Assembly (NCBI RefSeq): GCF_001613465.1
Contig: NZ_BDCK01000001.1
Coordinates: forward strand, 29,988 to 93,987
DNA length: 64,000 nt
Reading direction: 5' to 3'
Origin: Nocardia niwae NBRC 108934 = DSM 45340
GTDB lineage: Bacteria; Actinomycetota; Actinomycetes; Mycobacteriales; Mycobacteriaceae
The position numbers were made by a program, and so were the translations under genes. Shown in pieces: positions 27,217 through 36,701 of the stretch (position 1 is its first letter; every line of letters begins with the position of its first letter). Below the pieces are notes generated by a model that worked only from the letters and a program-made list of their open reading frames with translations, made no database searches and had not been told where the DNA came from.

Positions 27217-30123
27217 TTGCTCGTAATCCTGCTCATCCATGCCGTAGCCGCCTTGCTGGCTCCGCTGTGTGTGCGGGTACTGGGACGGAATGCTTTCTTC
27301 CTGCTGGCTTCGGTCCCCTTCGGCAGCCTCGGGTGGGTTATCGCGAATTGGTCCGAGCCACAGCGCGTCCGGCTGGCCTGGGCACCGAGCATCGCGCTGA
27401 ACATCGAGCTGCGTTTCGACACCCTCGCGGCTGTCCTGTGCGCGCTCGTGCTCGGCATCGGAGCGCTGGTTCTGGTCTACTGCGGCAGATATTTCGAGAA
27501 CGACGAGCCGCGCCTCGGTGTGTTCGCCGCCGAGCTGGTCGCCTTCGCCGGAGCCATGTTCGGGCTGGTCACCAGCGACAACATGGTGCTGCTCTACGTG
27601 TTCTGGGAAGCGACGACCGTGCTGTCGTTCCTGCTCATCGGCCACAACGCCGAACAGGCGGCCAGTCGGCGCGCCGCGATTCAGGCACTGCTGGTGACCG
27701 GGGCGGGCGGATTGGCGATGCTGGCAGGCATCGTCGTGCTCGGCACCGTGAGCGGCAGTTATCTGCTGTCGGATCTGCTGACCGCGGCTGATCCGCCGAG
27801 CGGGCCCGCGGTCGGCGTCGCGGTAGCACTGTTGCTGGTCGGCGCGCTCACCAAATCCGCTGTGGTGCCCTTGCATTTCTGGTTGCCCGGCGCGATGGCC
27901 GCGCCGACGCCGGTGAGCGCGTACCTGCACGCGGCCGCGATGGTGAAGGCGGGTGTGTACCTGGTCGCCCGCCTCGCTCCGGTGTTCGCGCAGAATCCGG
28001 TCTGGCACCCGCTCGTGCTCACCCTCGGCTCGGCCTCGATGTTGCTGGCCGGGCTGCGGGCGCTGCAGGTCGTGGACCTGAAACTGGTGCTGGCCTTCGG
28101 CACGGTGAGTCAGCTGGGGTTCCTGATCGTGCTGGTCGGCATCGGCACGCCCGGCGCCGCGCTGGCCGGGGTGACGATGATCGTCGCGCACGCGCTGTTC
28201 AAGGCGTGCCTGTTCCTGGTGGTCGGGATCATCGATCACGGTGCCGGAACGCGGGATCTGCGCCGGTTGTCCGGCCTCGGCCGCCGGGCTCCCGTGTTGT
28301 GCGCGACCGCGGTCCTCGCCGCGCTCAGTATGGCGGGCATCCCGCCGCTGCTCGGCTTCGTCGGCAAGGAGAGCGCGCTGAGCGCCGTGCTCGACGCCGA
28401 CGTGCTCACCGAACCCGCCCGGGCCGCAGTGTTCGCCGGCGTGGCGCTCGGTTCGATGCTGACCGTCGGCTACAGCATCCGGTTCGTCTGGGGCGCCTTC
28501 GCGGACAAGCGCGATGAGCCGGAACCCGCGCCCGGCGCGATCGCACTCGCCCACCACCCGAGTGAAGTACCTGTCCCCGCGGACCAGCCGGAAGGCGAGG
28601 ATCGTTGCCGCTGGCACCCGCCGGGCGCACTGTTCCTGGCGCCACCGGCGCTGCTCGCCATCGCGAGTCTCGTCGCCGGTCTCGTGCCGTCCTGGCTGGA
28701 CGCACGGCTGCGCCCCTACGCCGGAACGCTCGCCGGGCCCGCGCCCGAGCATCTGGCGCTGTGGCACGGATTCACCCCCGCGGCGGCAACGACGCTGCTG
28801 ATCGTCGCCGTCGGCGTCGTGCTGTACCGGTTGCGCGACCGCTTCGCCGAATCGGCGCACCCGCGCCTGGGCAACGCCGACCGCGCCTACGACGCAACAC
28901 TGCGCGCGATGGACGCCCTCTCGCTGCGGATGACCGGCGCCGTGCAGCGCGGGTCGCTGCCGCTGAGCCAGGCGGCGATCCTGGTCACGCTGATCGTCCT
29001 GCCGACCGCCCTGCTCGCCGTCGGCGCCCGCACCGGCGTGACGTTGCGGTGGTGGGATTCGCCATCGCAAGCGGCCATCGGCGTGATCATGGTGGTGACC
29101 GCGCTGGCCGCGACAGTGCTGCGCAATCGCTTGGCGAGCGTGCTGGTCGTAGGCGTGACCGGATACGGCAGCGGCGTCATCTTCGCGCTGCACGGCGCGC
29201 CCGACCTCGCGCTGACCCAATTCCTGGTGGAGACGCTGACGCTGGTGATCTTCGTCCTCGTCCTGCGCGCCTTTCCCGCGCGGATCGAGGCGAGCCGCGC
29301 GGCGGCGTTCAAGGTCCGCAGGGCGATGCTGGCCGCGGGGACGGGAGCGGTGGTCGCGGTCCTGGCCGGTTTCGCCGTCGCCGCCCGCACCGCCGAACCC
29401 ATCTGGCCCCGGATCCCCGATGCCGCCTACGAATTCGGCGGGGGGAAGAACGCGGTCAACGTTCTGCTGGTAGACCTGCGAGCCTGGGACACCCTCGGCG
29501 AGATCTCGGTGCTCGTCGTGGCCGCCACCGGCGTCGCGTCCTTGGTGTTCCGCAGCAGGCGCTTCGGCAGCGCGCCGCGCGCGGCCGACTCCCCCGACTA
29601 CGACCCGGAACTGGTGAGCTGGCTGCCCGCGGGCCGGTTGGTCGACCGGGCCGAACGGTCGATGGTCCTGCAGATCACCACGCGGCTGGTGTTCCCGACC
29701 ATCATGCTGCTGTCGGTCTACTTCTTCTTCTCCGGCCACAACGCGCCGGGCGGCGGGTTCGCGGGCGGGCTCACCGCGGGGCTCGCGCTGACCCTGCGGT
29801 ATCTCGCGGGCGGCCGCTACGAATTGGGCGAGGCGCTGCCCGTCGACGCGGGCCATGTGCTCGGCGCCGGCCTCACCCTGGCCGCCGGCACCGCGGTCTC
29901 CTCGCTGCTGCTCGGCGCGCCGCCGCTGTCCTCGGCGATCATCGACGTTTCGCTACCGGTGGTCGGCCACGTCAAAGTGGTCACCGCGCTGCTGTTCGAT
30001 CTCGGCGTCTATCTCATCGTGGTCGGCCTGGTGCTGGATGTGCTGCGCAGCCTCGGCGCGCGGCTGGACAGCGAGCTGGCCGACGCCGAGCCCCCGGCGA
30101 GGAAAGGCGGTTCCGGCGCATGA
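27217..30123 (+). CDS. mnhA: Na+/H+ antiporter subunit A fused to subunit B (MrpAB)
   Basis: 968 residues from a TTG at 27217, six bases after GGAG. Residues 1-600 are the NuoL/MrpA-type proton-translocating module, with many helices, the transport glutamate in YVFWEATTVLSFLLIGH and the lysine/histidine region KSAVVPLHFWLPGAMAAPTPVSAYLHAA. A DUF4040/MrpA C-terminal part follows (GAPDLALTQFLVETL). The last about 200 residues are the MnhB domain (LVFPTIMLLSVYFFFSGHNAPGGGFAGGL). No separate mrpB exists in the operon. First gene of the six-gene Mrp operon; membrane. Confidence 0.95.
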   Translation: MLVILLIHAVAALLAPLCVRVLGRNAFFLLASVPFGSLGWVIANWSEPQRVRLAWAPSIALNIELRFDTLAAVLCALVLGIGALVLVYCGRYFENDEPRLGVFAAELVAFAGAMFGLVTSDNMVLLYVFWEATTVLSFLLIGHNAEQAASRRAAIQALLVTGAGGLAMLAGIVVLGTVSGSYLLSDLLTAADPPSGPAVGVAVALLLVGALTKSAVVPLHFWLPGAMAAPTPVSAYLHAAAMVKAGVYLVARLAPVFAQNPVWHPLVLTLGSASMLLAGLRALQVVDLKLVLAFGTVSQLGFLIVLVGIGTPGAALAGVTMIVAHALFKACLFLVVGIIDHGAGTRDLRRLSGLGRRAPVLCATAVLAALSMAGIPPLLGFVGKESALSAVLDADVLTEPARAAVFAGVALGSMLTVGYSIRFVWGAFADKRDEPEPAPGAIALAHHPSEVPVPADQPEGEDRCRWHPPGALFLAPPALLAIASLVAGLVPSWLDARLRPYAGTLAGPAPEHLALWHGFTPAAATTLLIVAVGVVLYRLRDRFAESAHPRLGNADRAYDATLRAMDALSLRMTGAVQRGSLPLSQAAILVTLIVLPTALLAVGARTGVTLRWWDSPSQAAIGVIMVVTALAATVLRNRLASVLVVGVTGYGSGVIFALHGAPDLALTQFLVETLTLVIFVLVLRAFPARIEASRAAAFKVRRAMLAAGTGAVVAVLAGFAVAARTAEPIWPRIPDAAYEFGGGKNAVNVLLVDLRAWDTLGEISVLVVAATGVASLVFRSRRFGSAPRAADSPDYDPELVSWLPAGRLVDRAERSMVLQITTRLVFPTIMLLSVYFFFSGHNAPGGGFAGGLTAGLALTLRYLAGGRYELGEALPVDAGHVLGAGLTLAAGTAVSSLLLGAPPLSSAIIDVSLPVVGHVKVVTALLFDLGVYLIVVGLVLDVLRSLGARLDSELADAEPPARKGGSGA

Positions 30124-30497
30124 CCGCGAATCTGACCCTGCTGATCGTGATCGGCGTGCTGGTCGCGTGCGGGGTGTATCTGATCCTGGAACGCGCCGTG
30201 TCGAAGATGCTGCTCGGGCTGATCCTGTTCGGCAACGCGGTGAACCTGCTGATCCTCACCGCCGGCGGCGGCGACGGCGAAGCGCCCATCCACGGCGGGG
30301 CCGGCACCGACCAGATGGCCGACCCGCTCGCCCAGGCGATGGTGCTCACCGCCATTGTGATCACCATGGGCATCGCGGCCTTCGTCCTCGCGCTGGCCTA
30401 CCGCGCGTACATGCTCACCACCAGCGACGACGTCGCCAACGACGAGGAAGACGCGGAGGTCGCCCGGCGACGGGCCGGAGAGGACCCGGAGACGTGA
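30120..30497 (+). CDS. mnhC: Na+/H+ antiporter subunit C
   Basis: 125 residues with three transmembrane helices. It is homologous to NuoK/MrpC: GVYLILERAVSKMLLGLILFGNAVNLL and DPLAQAMVLTAIVITMGIAAFVLALAYR. The C-terminus is acidic and cytoplasmic. It overlaps mnhA by ATGA and mnhD by GTGA, so translation is coupled. As part of the Mrp complex it lines the proton path that drives Na+ export. Confidence 0.95.
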   Translation: MTANLTLLIVIGVLVACGVYLILERAVSKMLLGLILFGNAVNLLILTAGGGDGEAPIHGGAGTDQMADPLAQAMVLTAIVITMGIAAFVLALAYRAYMLTTSDDVANDEEDAEVARRRAGEDPET

Positions 30498-32086
30498 GCC
30501 TGTCCTCCGGCCTGCTGCCGGTCCTCACACCGCTGCCGGTGCTCGTTCCGCTGCTGGGCGCCGCGGCGACGCTCGTCTTCGGCCGCAGGCCCCGCGTCCA
30601 GAGCGTGGTCATCGTCGGGGCGCTCACCGGCGTGGTGGTGATCTGCGGGCTGCTGCTGTTCCTGGCCGACCGGGACGGCACCACCGCCTTGCAGGTCGGC
30701 GACTGGGCGGCACCGATCGGCATCACGCTGGTGGTCGACCGGCTCTCCGCGGCGATGCTGCTCGTCTCGTCCATCGTGCTGCTGTCGGTCGCCCTCTACG
30801 GCGCAGGCCAGAACATCCGCGACGGCGACGCGCGGCAGCCGACCTCCATCTACCGGCCCACGTACCTGGTGCTCACCGCCGGTGTCTCGGCCGCTTTCCT
30901 TGCCGGTGACCTGTTCAACCTCTTCGTGGGCTTCGAGATCCTGCTCGCGGCGTCGTTCGTGCTGCTCACGGTGGGCGCGACCACCGAACGCATCCGGGCG
31001 GGCGTGGCCTATGTGATGGTGTCGATGGTCTCCTCGCTGATCTTCCTCACCGGCATCGGGCTCACCTACGCGGCGACCGGAACGCTGAATCTCGCCCAGC
31101 TCGCGGTGCGGTTCGGGGCGGTGACGGAGGGCACCCGCACGGCGATCTTCGGGGTACTGCTGGTGGCGTTCGGCATCAAGGCGGCCGTCTTCCCGCTGTC
31201 GAACTGGCTGCCCGACTCCTATCCGACCGCACCAGCTCCGGTCACCGCCGTGTTCGCGGGCCTGCTCACCAAAGTCGGTGTGTACGCGATCATCCGGACG
31301 CACTCGCTGCTGTTCCCCGGGGGCGGCTTGGACTCGATCCTGCTGGTCTGCGGCCTGCTGACCATGCTGGTGGGCATCTTCGGCGCCATCGCGCAGAGCG
31401 ACATCCGCCGTCTGCTGTCGTTCACCCTGGTCAGCCACATCGGCTACATGGTGTTCGGGGTAGGTCTGGCCACCACGCCGGGGCTGGCGGGCGCGGTCTT
31501 CTACGTGGCGCACCACATCCTGGTGCAGACCGCGCTGTTCCTCGTGGCGGGCCTGATCGAGCGGCAGGCCGGGTCGACCTCGCTGCGCAGACTGGGCGGG
31601 CTCGCCGCGGCCAGTCCGCTGCTGGCGGTGCTGTTCCTCGTCCCCGCGCTGAATCTCGGGGGGATACCTCCGTTCTCCGGGTTCATCGGCAAGGTCGCGC
31701 TCTTGCAGGCGGGCGCCGAACGCGGCAGCGTGCTGGCCTGGGTGCTGGTCGCGGGCGCGGTGCTCACCAGCCTGCTCACCCTCTACACCGTCGCCCGCGT
31801 GTGGAGCAAAGCGTTCTGGCGCCCCCGCGCGGACGCCCCCGAGGGCCATCTGACCGCGGCGAAGCCGCCGACGCTGATCGAGGAGGCGACCGACGTGCAC
31901 TACGACGAGCGCACCGATCCCGGCCGGATGCCGCCGCTGATGGTGTTGTCCACCGCGGCGCTCGTGGCGGTCGGGCTGTGCCTGACCGTGCTGGCCGGGC
32001 CGATCTTGTCGATCGCCGACCGGGCGGCGGCGGACCTGCGCGATCCCGGTGTGTACATCGGTGCGGTGCTGGGTGACCCGCGATGA
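30494..32086 (+). CDS. mnhD: Na+/H+ antiporter subunit D
   Basis: 530 residues from the GTG at 30494, which overlaps the mnhC stop. This NuoN/MrpD-type subunit has about fourteen helices, with the conserved glutamate in LFNLFVGFEILLAASFVLLTVG and the lysine region GIKAAVFPLSNWLPDSYPTAPAPVTAVFAGLLTKVG. It is the second proton channel of the complex next to subunit A. Its last codons overlap mnhE. Confidence 0.95.
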   Translation: MSLSSGLLPVLTPLPVLVPLLGAAATLVFGRRPRVQSVVIVGALTGVVVICGLLLFLADRDGTTALQVGDWAAPIGITLVVDRLSAAMLLVSSIVLLSVALYGAGQNIRDGDARQPTSIYRPTYLVLTAGVSAAFLAGDLFNLFVGFEILLAASFVLLTVGATTERIRAGVAYVMVSMVSSLIFLTGIGLTYAATGTLNLAQLAVRFGAVTEGTRTAIFGVLLVAFGIKAAVFPLSNWLPDSYPTAPAPVTAVFAGLLTKVGVYAIIRTHSLLFPGGGLDSILLVCGLLTMLVGIFGAIAQSDIRRLLSFTLVSHIGYMVFGVGLATTPGLAGAVFYVAHHILVQTALFLVAGLIERQAGSTSLRRLGGLAAASPLLAVLFLVPALNLGGIPPFSGFIGKVALLQAGAERGSVLAWVLVAGAVLTSLLTLYTVARVWSKAFWRPRADAPEGHLTAAKPPTLIEEATDVHYDERTDPGRMPPLMVLSTAALVAVGLCLTVLAGPILSIADRAAADLRDPGVYIGAVLGDPR

Positions 32087-32658
32087 GCGACGAGCGGACC
32101 GTGCGCCGCCGCGGACGCGAGACGGTCGTGCGCGTCGGCGTCCTCGTCTGGCTCACCGTGGTCTGGCTCGCGCTGTGGGGCGATCTCAGCCTCGCGAACC
32201 TGCTGGGCGGGCTGGTGGTCGGCGCGCTGATCATGGTGGCGCTGCCGCTGCCGGGCGTACCGGTGTCGGGCCGGCTGAACCCGCTTCCGCTGCTCGGACT
32301 GGTCGTGGTGGGCGCGTATTACGCGCTGGAGTCGAGTCTGCAGGTCGCGTGGTTCGCCATCCGCCCGGCCCCCACGCCGGTGTCCGGCGTGCTGCGGGTG
32401 TACGCCCGCACGAGATCGGATCTGGTGCTGGTGCTGTGGACCGATGTGCTCAACCTGATCCCCGGAACGATGGTGCTGGAGATCGACCGCAGGCGCTGCG
32501 TGGTCTACGTCCACGTCCTCGATGTGGGCAGCGACGCGGCCGTGGACAAGTTCTACCGGACCACCCGGCGGCTGGAACGCCTGCTGATGGAAGCCTTCGA
32601 ACGTCCGACCGGATGGCCGTACTCCCGGCCGCCCGCACCCCCGGAGGTGGCATCGTGA
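32083..32658 (+). CDS. mnhE: Na+/H+ antiporter subunit E
   Basis: 191 residues. Two or three N-terminal helices (VGVLVWLTVVWLALWGDL onward) precede a soluble domain with LNLIPGTMVLEIDRRRCVVYVHVLDV, the MnhE signature. ATGA overlap with mnhD and GTGA overlap with mnhF. The length is slightly greater than the usual 160 because of C-terminal extra residues. Confidence 0.93.
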   Translation: MSDERTVRRRGRETVVRVGVLVWLTVVWLALWGDLSLANLLGGLVVGALIMVALPLPGVPVSGRLNPLPLLGLVVVGAYYALESSLQVAWFAIRPAPTPVSGVLRVYARTRSDLVLVLWTDVLNLIPGTMVLEIDRRRCVVYVHVLDVGSDAAVDKFYRTTRRLERLLMEAFERPTGWPYSRPPAPPEVAS

Positions 32659-32915
32659 CCGTCGTCGCCGTCCTCGCCGCCGTCATTCTGACGGCGGCCG
32701 CGCTGCTGACCACCTACCGCGTCGTCATGGGACCGAGCACGCTGGATCGGGTCGTCGGCGTCGACTCGCTGATGGCCATCGCCGCTTCGGGATTGGCCGT
32801 GTGGGCGGCCTACAGCGCCGACACCACCGTGGTGCCCGCGATCGTCGCGCTGGCGCTGGTCGGGTTCCTGGGTTCGGCCGCGGTGTCCCGATTCCGCGTG
32901 CGGGACGACAAATGA
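32655..32915 (+). CDS. mnhF: Na+/H+ antiporter subunit F
   Basis: 86 residues with three helices. The family motif YRVVMGPSTLDRVVGVDSL lies between helices one and two. GTG start overlapping the mnhE stop; the stop overlaps the mnhG ATG. MrpF is needed for assembly of the complex. Confidence 0.94.
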   Translation: MTVVAVLAAVILTAAALLTTYRVVMGPSTLDRVVGVDSLMAIAASGLAVWAAYSADTTVVPAIVALALVGFLGSAAVSRFRVRDDK

Positions 32916-33247
32916 ACCTCTGGCACGTGCTCGCGGGCACTCTGATCCTGTTCGGCTCGACGCTGGCGCTGACCGCCGCGATCGGTATCGTCCGCTTCCC
33001 CGACACGCTCACCCGGATGCACGCGGCCACCAAACCGCAGGTCATCGGATTGATTCTGGTGCTCGCGGGCGCCGCGATCCAGCTGCGCGGGCACGGCAAC
33101 ATCTGGGTGCTGGTGCTGGTCGGGCTGTTCACCCTGCTCACCGCGCCGGTGATCGCCCACCTCATCGGCCGCACCGCCTACCGCGAGCAGCGCCACCGGG
33201 ACGGGCTGTTGCGCGTCAACGAGATGCGCGACGACGACGTCGACTAG
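32912..33247 (+). CDS. mnhG: Na+/H+ antiporter subunit G
   Basis: 111 residues with three helices. The MnhG signature is visible in IGIVRFPDTLTRMHAATKPQVIGLILVLAG. It is the last gene of the Mrp operon (order AB-C-D-E-F-G), and all junctions are 4-bp overlaps. The C-terminal tail is acidic (NEMRDDDVD). Confidence 0.94.
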   Translation: MNLWHVLAGTLILFGSTLALTAAIGIVRFPDTLTRMHAATKPQVIGLILVLAGAAIQLRGHGNIWVLVLVGLFTLLTAPVIAHLIGRTAYREQRHRDGLLRVNEMRDDDVD

Positions 33248-33261
33248 CCGCGTGAACCGAT

Positions 33262-34620
33262 TCAACGCGCGGCGGGCTCGGCCTTCCGTTCGGCTTGCAG
33301 CGGTTGACGTACGGACGCGAACCAGGTCGCGTGGAATGCCGCCGCCAGCCCCGCCAGCAACCCGAGCACGACGGTGCCCGCCAGCACCGGGTACTCGGCC
33401 ATCGGCACCGCGAGGTAGCGGTAGGACAGCAACAGCGCCGCCAGCACGACCGCACCGGAACCGACCAACCGGACCCGGAACCATCCCCAGCCGCGCTCCG
33501 GTTCGCGCAGCGCCGATTCGACGGTGAGGCACAGCACCGCGCCCGCCACCAGGTCGACGCCGTAGTGGTAGCCGAAGCCGAGAGTGGCGGTGAGGGTGGC
33601 CAGCAGCCAGAACGCGCCGCCCCAGCGCAGCCAGGCCGGGGCGGGCTCGCCATCGCTGTCGCGCCGGGTGTGCAGGAACACCGACAGCGCCCAGGCGGTG
33701 TGCATCGAGGGCATGCAGTTGCGCGGAACCGGCGAGTCGAACGGCAGCGGCATCGGGTTCCGGTCGATCGGCGGCACCACCCCGGGCCAGTAGTTGCCCA
33801 GTTGCAGCCCGTTGCCGTCCGGTCCGAACGCGAACATCGGCCCCACTACCGGGAACAGCACGTACACCAGGGGGCCGACCAAGCCGAGCACCAGGAAGGT
33901 GCGCACCAGGTAATGCGACGGCCAGCGGCCCGACGACACCACTCGGCGCAGCTGCCACACCGCGACCACGATCGCCGCCACGGGCAGCTCGATGTAGACC
34001 CAGTGCAGCACCGCGTAGACCACCGGTCCCATCGCGTCGACCGCCCGGCCGAGCACCCACGACGGATCGCCCAGCGCGTGGTCGGCCAGGATCACGTATT
34101 CGTCGAGCACGGTCGGTCTGCCGATCACGGTGACGTGCAGCCAGACATCGCCCACCTTGGTGGCCAGCACCAGCAGCGCGCCGAGCGCGGCCGCGTGCAG
34201 CGCGTCGCGCCGTTCGGCGCCGGACCAGCGCAGCCAGGCCACCAGCGCCAATCCGGTCAGCGCGATCACCGGGCCGTTCCCGATCGCGAACGGCGCACCC
34301 GCCAGCAATCGGACGCCCGCCCACACCACATCGATGGCCACGGCGACGCCGACCGCGACCAGCCTGCGGCGGACCGGAATACCCACCAGCGCGAGAACCA
34401 GCCCGGCCCACGGCACGGACATGGATTTGGGTGTGCCGAGGTAGTCCCGCCCGAGGCTTTCCAGCGGACCTTCGAATCCCTGCCGGATGGCGACGCCCTG
34501 CAACGCGATCAGCAGGACCGGCACCGCGGCCACCGCCGCGACGACCCGGACCCGGGTGTGCGGTACGCGGCGGCGCGATACCGCGCTTCCTACTCCGGAA
34601 CCCGGGTATTCGACAAGCAT
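33262..34620 (-). CDS. PAP2-superfamily/inositolphosphotransferase-like membrane protein
   Basis: 452 residues with about eleven hydrophobic segments. The PAP2-like active-site motifs are RNCMPSMHTAWAL (His near residue 310) and GYHYGVDLVAGA. This pair resembles the AUR1/inositol-phosphoryl-transferase group and mycobacterial PAP2-like proteins. Such enzymes cleave or transfer phosphate-linked head groups at the membrane. The substrate is undetermined. It converges with the Mrp operon and is alone on its strand, 77 bp from ybdK. Confidence 0.8.
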   Translation of the reverse strand: MLVEYPGSGVGSAVSRRRVPHTRVRVVAAVAAVPVLLIALQGVAIRQGFEGPLESLGRDYLGTPKSMSVPWAGLVLALVGIPVRRRLVAVGVAVAIDVVWAGVRLLAGAPFAIGNGPVIALTGLALVAWLRWSGAERRDALHAAALGALLVLATKVGDVWLHVTVIGRPTVLDEYVILADHALGDPSWVLGRAVDAMGPVVYAVLHWVYIELPVAAIVVAVWQLRRVVSSGRWPSHYLVRTFLVLGLVGPLVYVLFPVVGPMFAFGPDGNGLQLGNYWPGVVPPIDRNPMPLPFDSPVPRNCMPSMHTAWALSVFLHTRRDSDGEPAPAWLRWGGAFWLLATLTATLGFGYHYGVDLVAGAVLCLTVESALREPERGWGWFRVRLVGSGAVVLAALLLSYRYLAVPMAEYPVLAGTVVLGLLAGLAAAFHATWFASVRQPLQAERKAEPAAR

Positions 34621-34696
34621 CCGACCATAGTAAACGGGGGGTGAACGCCGTCCCCCTGGCCAGCTGAACAGCAGCCGACCGCTACCCGGCCGGACG

Positions 34697-35842
34697 CTAC
34701 TGTTTCAGCTCCTCGACCAGCGCGTCCACCACCGCGACCAGATCGCCCTGCGACGCCGCGGCGACGCGGCGCTGCCGCTGATAGGAGGCCCCTCGCTTGG
34801 GGATCTCGGCCACCAGCGCGAGTTCGTCCGCGCAGCCGAGCCGCGCCGCGGTCGGCTCCAACCGGTTCAGCAGATCGTCCAGGTCGTCGGTGACCAAACG
34901 CTCGTTGCTGTCGGCGTCGGTGATGATGATCGCGTCCAGCCCGTAACGGGCGGCCCGCCACTTGTTCTCCTGCACGTGCCACGGCGGCAGGGTGGGCAGG
35001 TCCTCGCCGTTCTCGACGCGCTGATCGAGGTCGACGATCAGGCAATGGATGAGCGCGGCCAGCGCGGCGAGCTCGGTGCGCGTGGAGATGCCGTCGCAGA
35101 CCCGCACCTCGATGGTGCCCCACTTGGGCGCCGGGCGGATGTCCCAGTGCATGCCGCCCAGCTGCGTGAACACACCGGTCTTGACCTCGTCGTGCACGAA
35201 ATGCTCGAACTGGGTCCAGTTCTCGAACTGGAACGGCAGGCCCGCGGTCGGCAGCTGCTGAAACATCAGCGTCCGGTTGCTGGCGTAGCCGGTGTCCGAT
35301 CCGGACCACATCGGCGAGCCCGCCGACAACGCGAGCAGGTGCGGATACGACAGCAGCAGCGAGTTGAGGATCGGAAACACCTTGTCGCGGTGGGAGACTC
35401 CGACGTGCACGTGCACGCCCCAGATCATCATCTGGCGACCCCACCACTGTGTGCGCTCGATCAACTCGTCGTAGTGCTCCGACCGGGTCAGCTGCTGGGC
35501 CGACCACTGCGCGAACGGATGGGTGCCCGCGCAGAACAGATCGACGCCCAGCGGGTCGGCCGCGCGCCGCACCGTGTTCATGGTGCCGGTCAGGTCCTCC
35601 ACCGCCGCGCCGACGGTCTCGTGCACGCCGGTGACGAGTTCGACGGTATTGCGCAGCAGCTCCTTGGTGACTTGCGGCGTGCCGTCGTGGGCGCGCAGTT
35701 CACCGAGGGAATCGAACACCTCCGCAGCGGTATTCGACAGATCGCGGGTCACCTGGTCGACCAAGGCGATCTCCCATTCGACCCCGATGGTGGGCCGGGG
35801 CGAACCTTCGAAGGGAACGTGCTCGATTCCTGCCCCGGCCAT
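34697..35842 (-). CDS. ybdK: Carboxylate-amine ligase, YbdK-type (glutamate--cysteine ligase family 2)
   Basis: 381 residues from the ATG at 35842 (MAGAGIEHVPFEGSPRPTIGVEWE). An ATG at 35872 lies inside sodC, so I reject it. GCS2-type features include TIGVEWEIALVDQ, ELVTGVHETVGAA, GTHPFAQW, WGVHVHVGVSH and WDIRPAPKWGTIEVRVCD. The family ligates glutamate to cysteine or other amines with ATP; YbdK-type enzymes are weak glutamate-cysteine ligases. As I recall, it corresponds to Rv0433. It begins 11 nt after the sodC stop, so the two are co-transcribed and both fit redox protection. Confidence 0.9.
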   Translation of the reverse strand: MAGAGIEHVPFEGSPRPTIGVEWEIALVDQVTRDLSNTAAEVFDSLGELRAHDGTPQVTKELLRNTVELVTGVHETVGAAVEDLTGTMNTVRRAADPLGVDLFCAGTHPFAQWSAQQLTRSEHYDELIERTQWWGRQMMIWGVHVHVGVSHRDKVFPILNSLLLSYPHLLALSAGSPMWSGSDTGYASNRTLMFQQLPTAGLPFQFENWTQFEHFVHDEVKTGVFTQLGGMHWDIRPAPKWGTIEVRVCDGISTRTELAALAALIHCLIVDLDQRVENGEDLPTLPPWHVQENKWRAARYGLDAIIITDADSNERLVTDDLDDLLNRLEPTAARLGCADELALVAEIPKRGASYQRQRRVAAASQGDLVAVVDALVEELKQ

Positions 35843-35853
35843 ATGCCACCGCG

Positions 35854-36540
35854 CTACTGGATCACGCCACAAGCGACACGGCCACCCGCGTCGCCCGTCG
35901 CTAGGGTCGACTCATCGGGACCCGCGACGCCATCGGCGCGGGAGTAACGATTGGGGATGTTGCCGAAGTTGTCGGCGTCGGCGTGGATGATCAGGGCCTT
36001 GCCCTTCACGTCGTCCAGCGTCACCGCGTCGGTGGTGGTGACCAGCTTGGCCGCGCCGTCGCCGCGCACCTCCAGCGAGGTCAGATCGCCGCTGGCCGGA
36101 TGCGCGTTGGCGCTGCCGACCTGCAGATGGCCACCGGCGGACAGGAAGTCGCCCGCCGGGCCGCCGGTCGGCGCGACGGAGTTCGGCTCGCATTTGCCGA
36201 CCTGGTGCACGTGCAGGCCGTGGAAGCCGGGACGCAGCCCGTGCGCCTCGACGGTGATCTGCAGGTGGTTGCCGTCCTTGGCGAAGTTCGCGGTGCCGAC
36301 CGAGGCCCCCGAGGGATCCTTCAGCTGGACGTTCACGCCCTGCTCGGTGTTCGGCGTGCCGCCGTGCTCGGTGCTCGACTGCCCGGCCGGAGCGGGGGAC
36401 CCGGTCCACACCGGCGGGGTCGTCCCCTGGACGTCACTCGACTCCTGGCTGTTCGAGCAGGCGGCGAGGCCGAACACCGCGACCGCGAGCACCGGGGTCA
36501 CAGTCCGCCAGGACGGGCGTCGAGTTGTGGACGGGGCCAT
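35854..36540 (-). CDS. sodC: Superoxide dismutase [Cu-Zn], lipoprotein
   Basis: 228 residues. A lipoprotein signal peptide ends in LAAC (Cys about residue 28), and a low-complexity linker follows. The Cu/Zn-SOD domain has [15 protein letters not shown] (copper/zinc histidines), [29 protein letters not shown] and [13 protein letters not shown], with disulfide cysteines in the first and last motifs. The HADADNFGN segment reads HADADN where HxxxDN is typical. It converts superoxide outside the membrane. It heads an operon with ybdK, with direct repeats in its leader (36552-36576). Confidence 0.94.
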   Translation of the reverse strand: MAPSTTRRPSWRTVTPVLAVAVFGLAACSNSQESSDVQGTTPPVWTGSPAPAGQSSTEHGGTPNTEQGVNVQLKDPSGASVGTANFAKDGNHLQITVEAHGLRPGFHGLHVHQVGKCEPNSVAPTGGPAGDFLSAGGHLQVGSANAHPASGDLTSLEVRGDGAAKLVTTTDAVTLDDVKGKALIIHADADNFGNIPNRYSRADGVAGPDESTLATGDAGGRVACGVIQ

Positions 36541-36551
36541 CGGGGAACTCC

Positions 36552-36576
36552 TTTACGAGTACCGAGTTTACGAGTA
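36552..36576 (-). repeat. Direct repeat in the sodC leader
   Basis: TTTACGAGTA occurs at 36552-36561 and 36567-36576. On the minus strand the distal copy overlaps a -10-like TAAACT and the proximal copy runs into the ribosome-binding site AAAGGAG. The spacing of 15 bp between copies is compact enough for a repressor or RNA-level control. Confidence 0.45.
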
Positions 36577-36701
36577 AAGCTGGGTGGACACGTTCGTTAC
36601 CGGACAAGATGATGCCACGCCGTGCTGCCGTGCCCCCGACAGGGCGGCGTGCCCTCACCTGACGTTCACCGGTCCGAGCGTCCGAACAGCGGCCACACGG
36701 G

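Noticed and set aside
26899..29856. 985-codon open frame on the minus strand across mrpA
   Set aside because: It is the antisense shadow of a clear Mrp subunit, with a translated sequence full of Arg, Gln, Gly and His and no domain. Long antisense frames are usual at this GC content.
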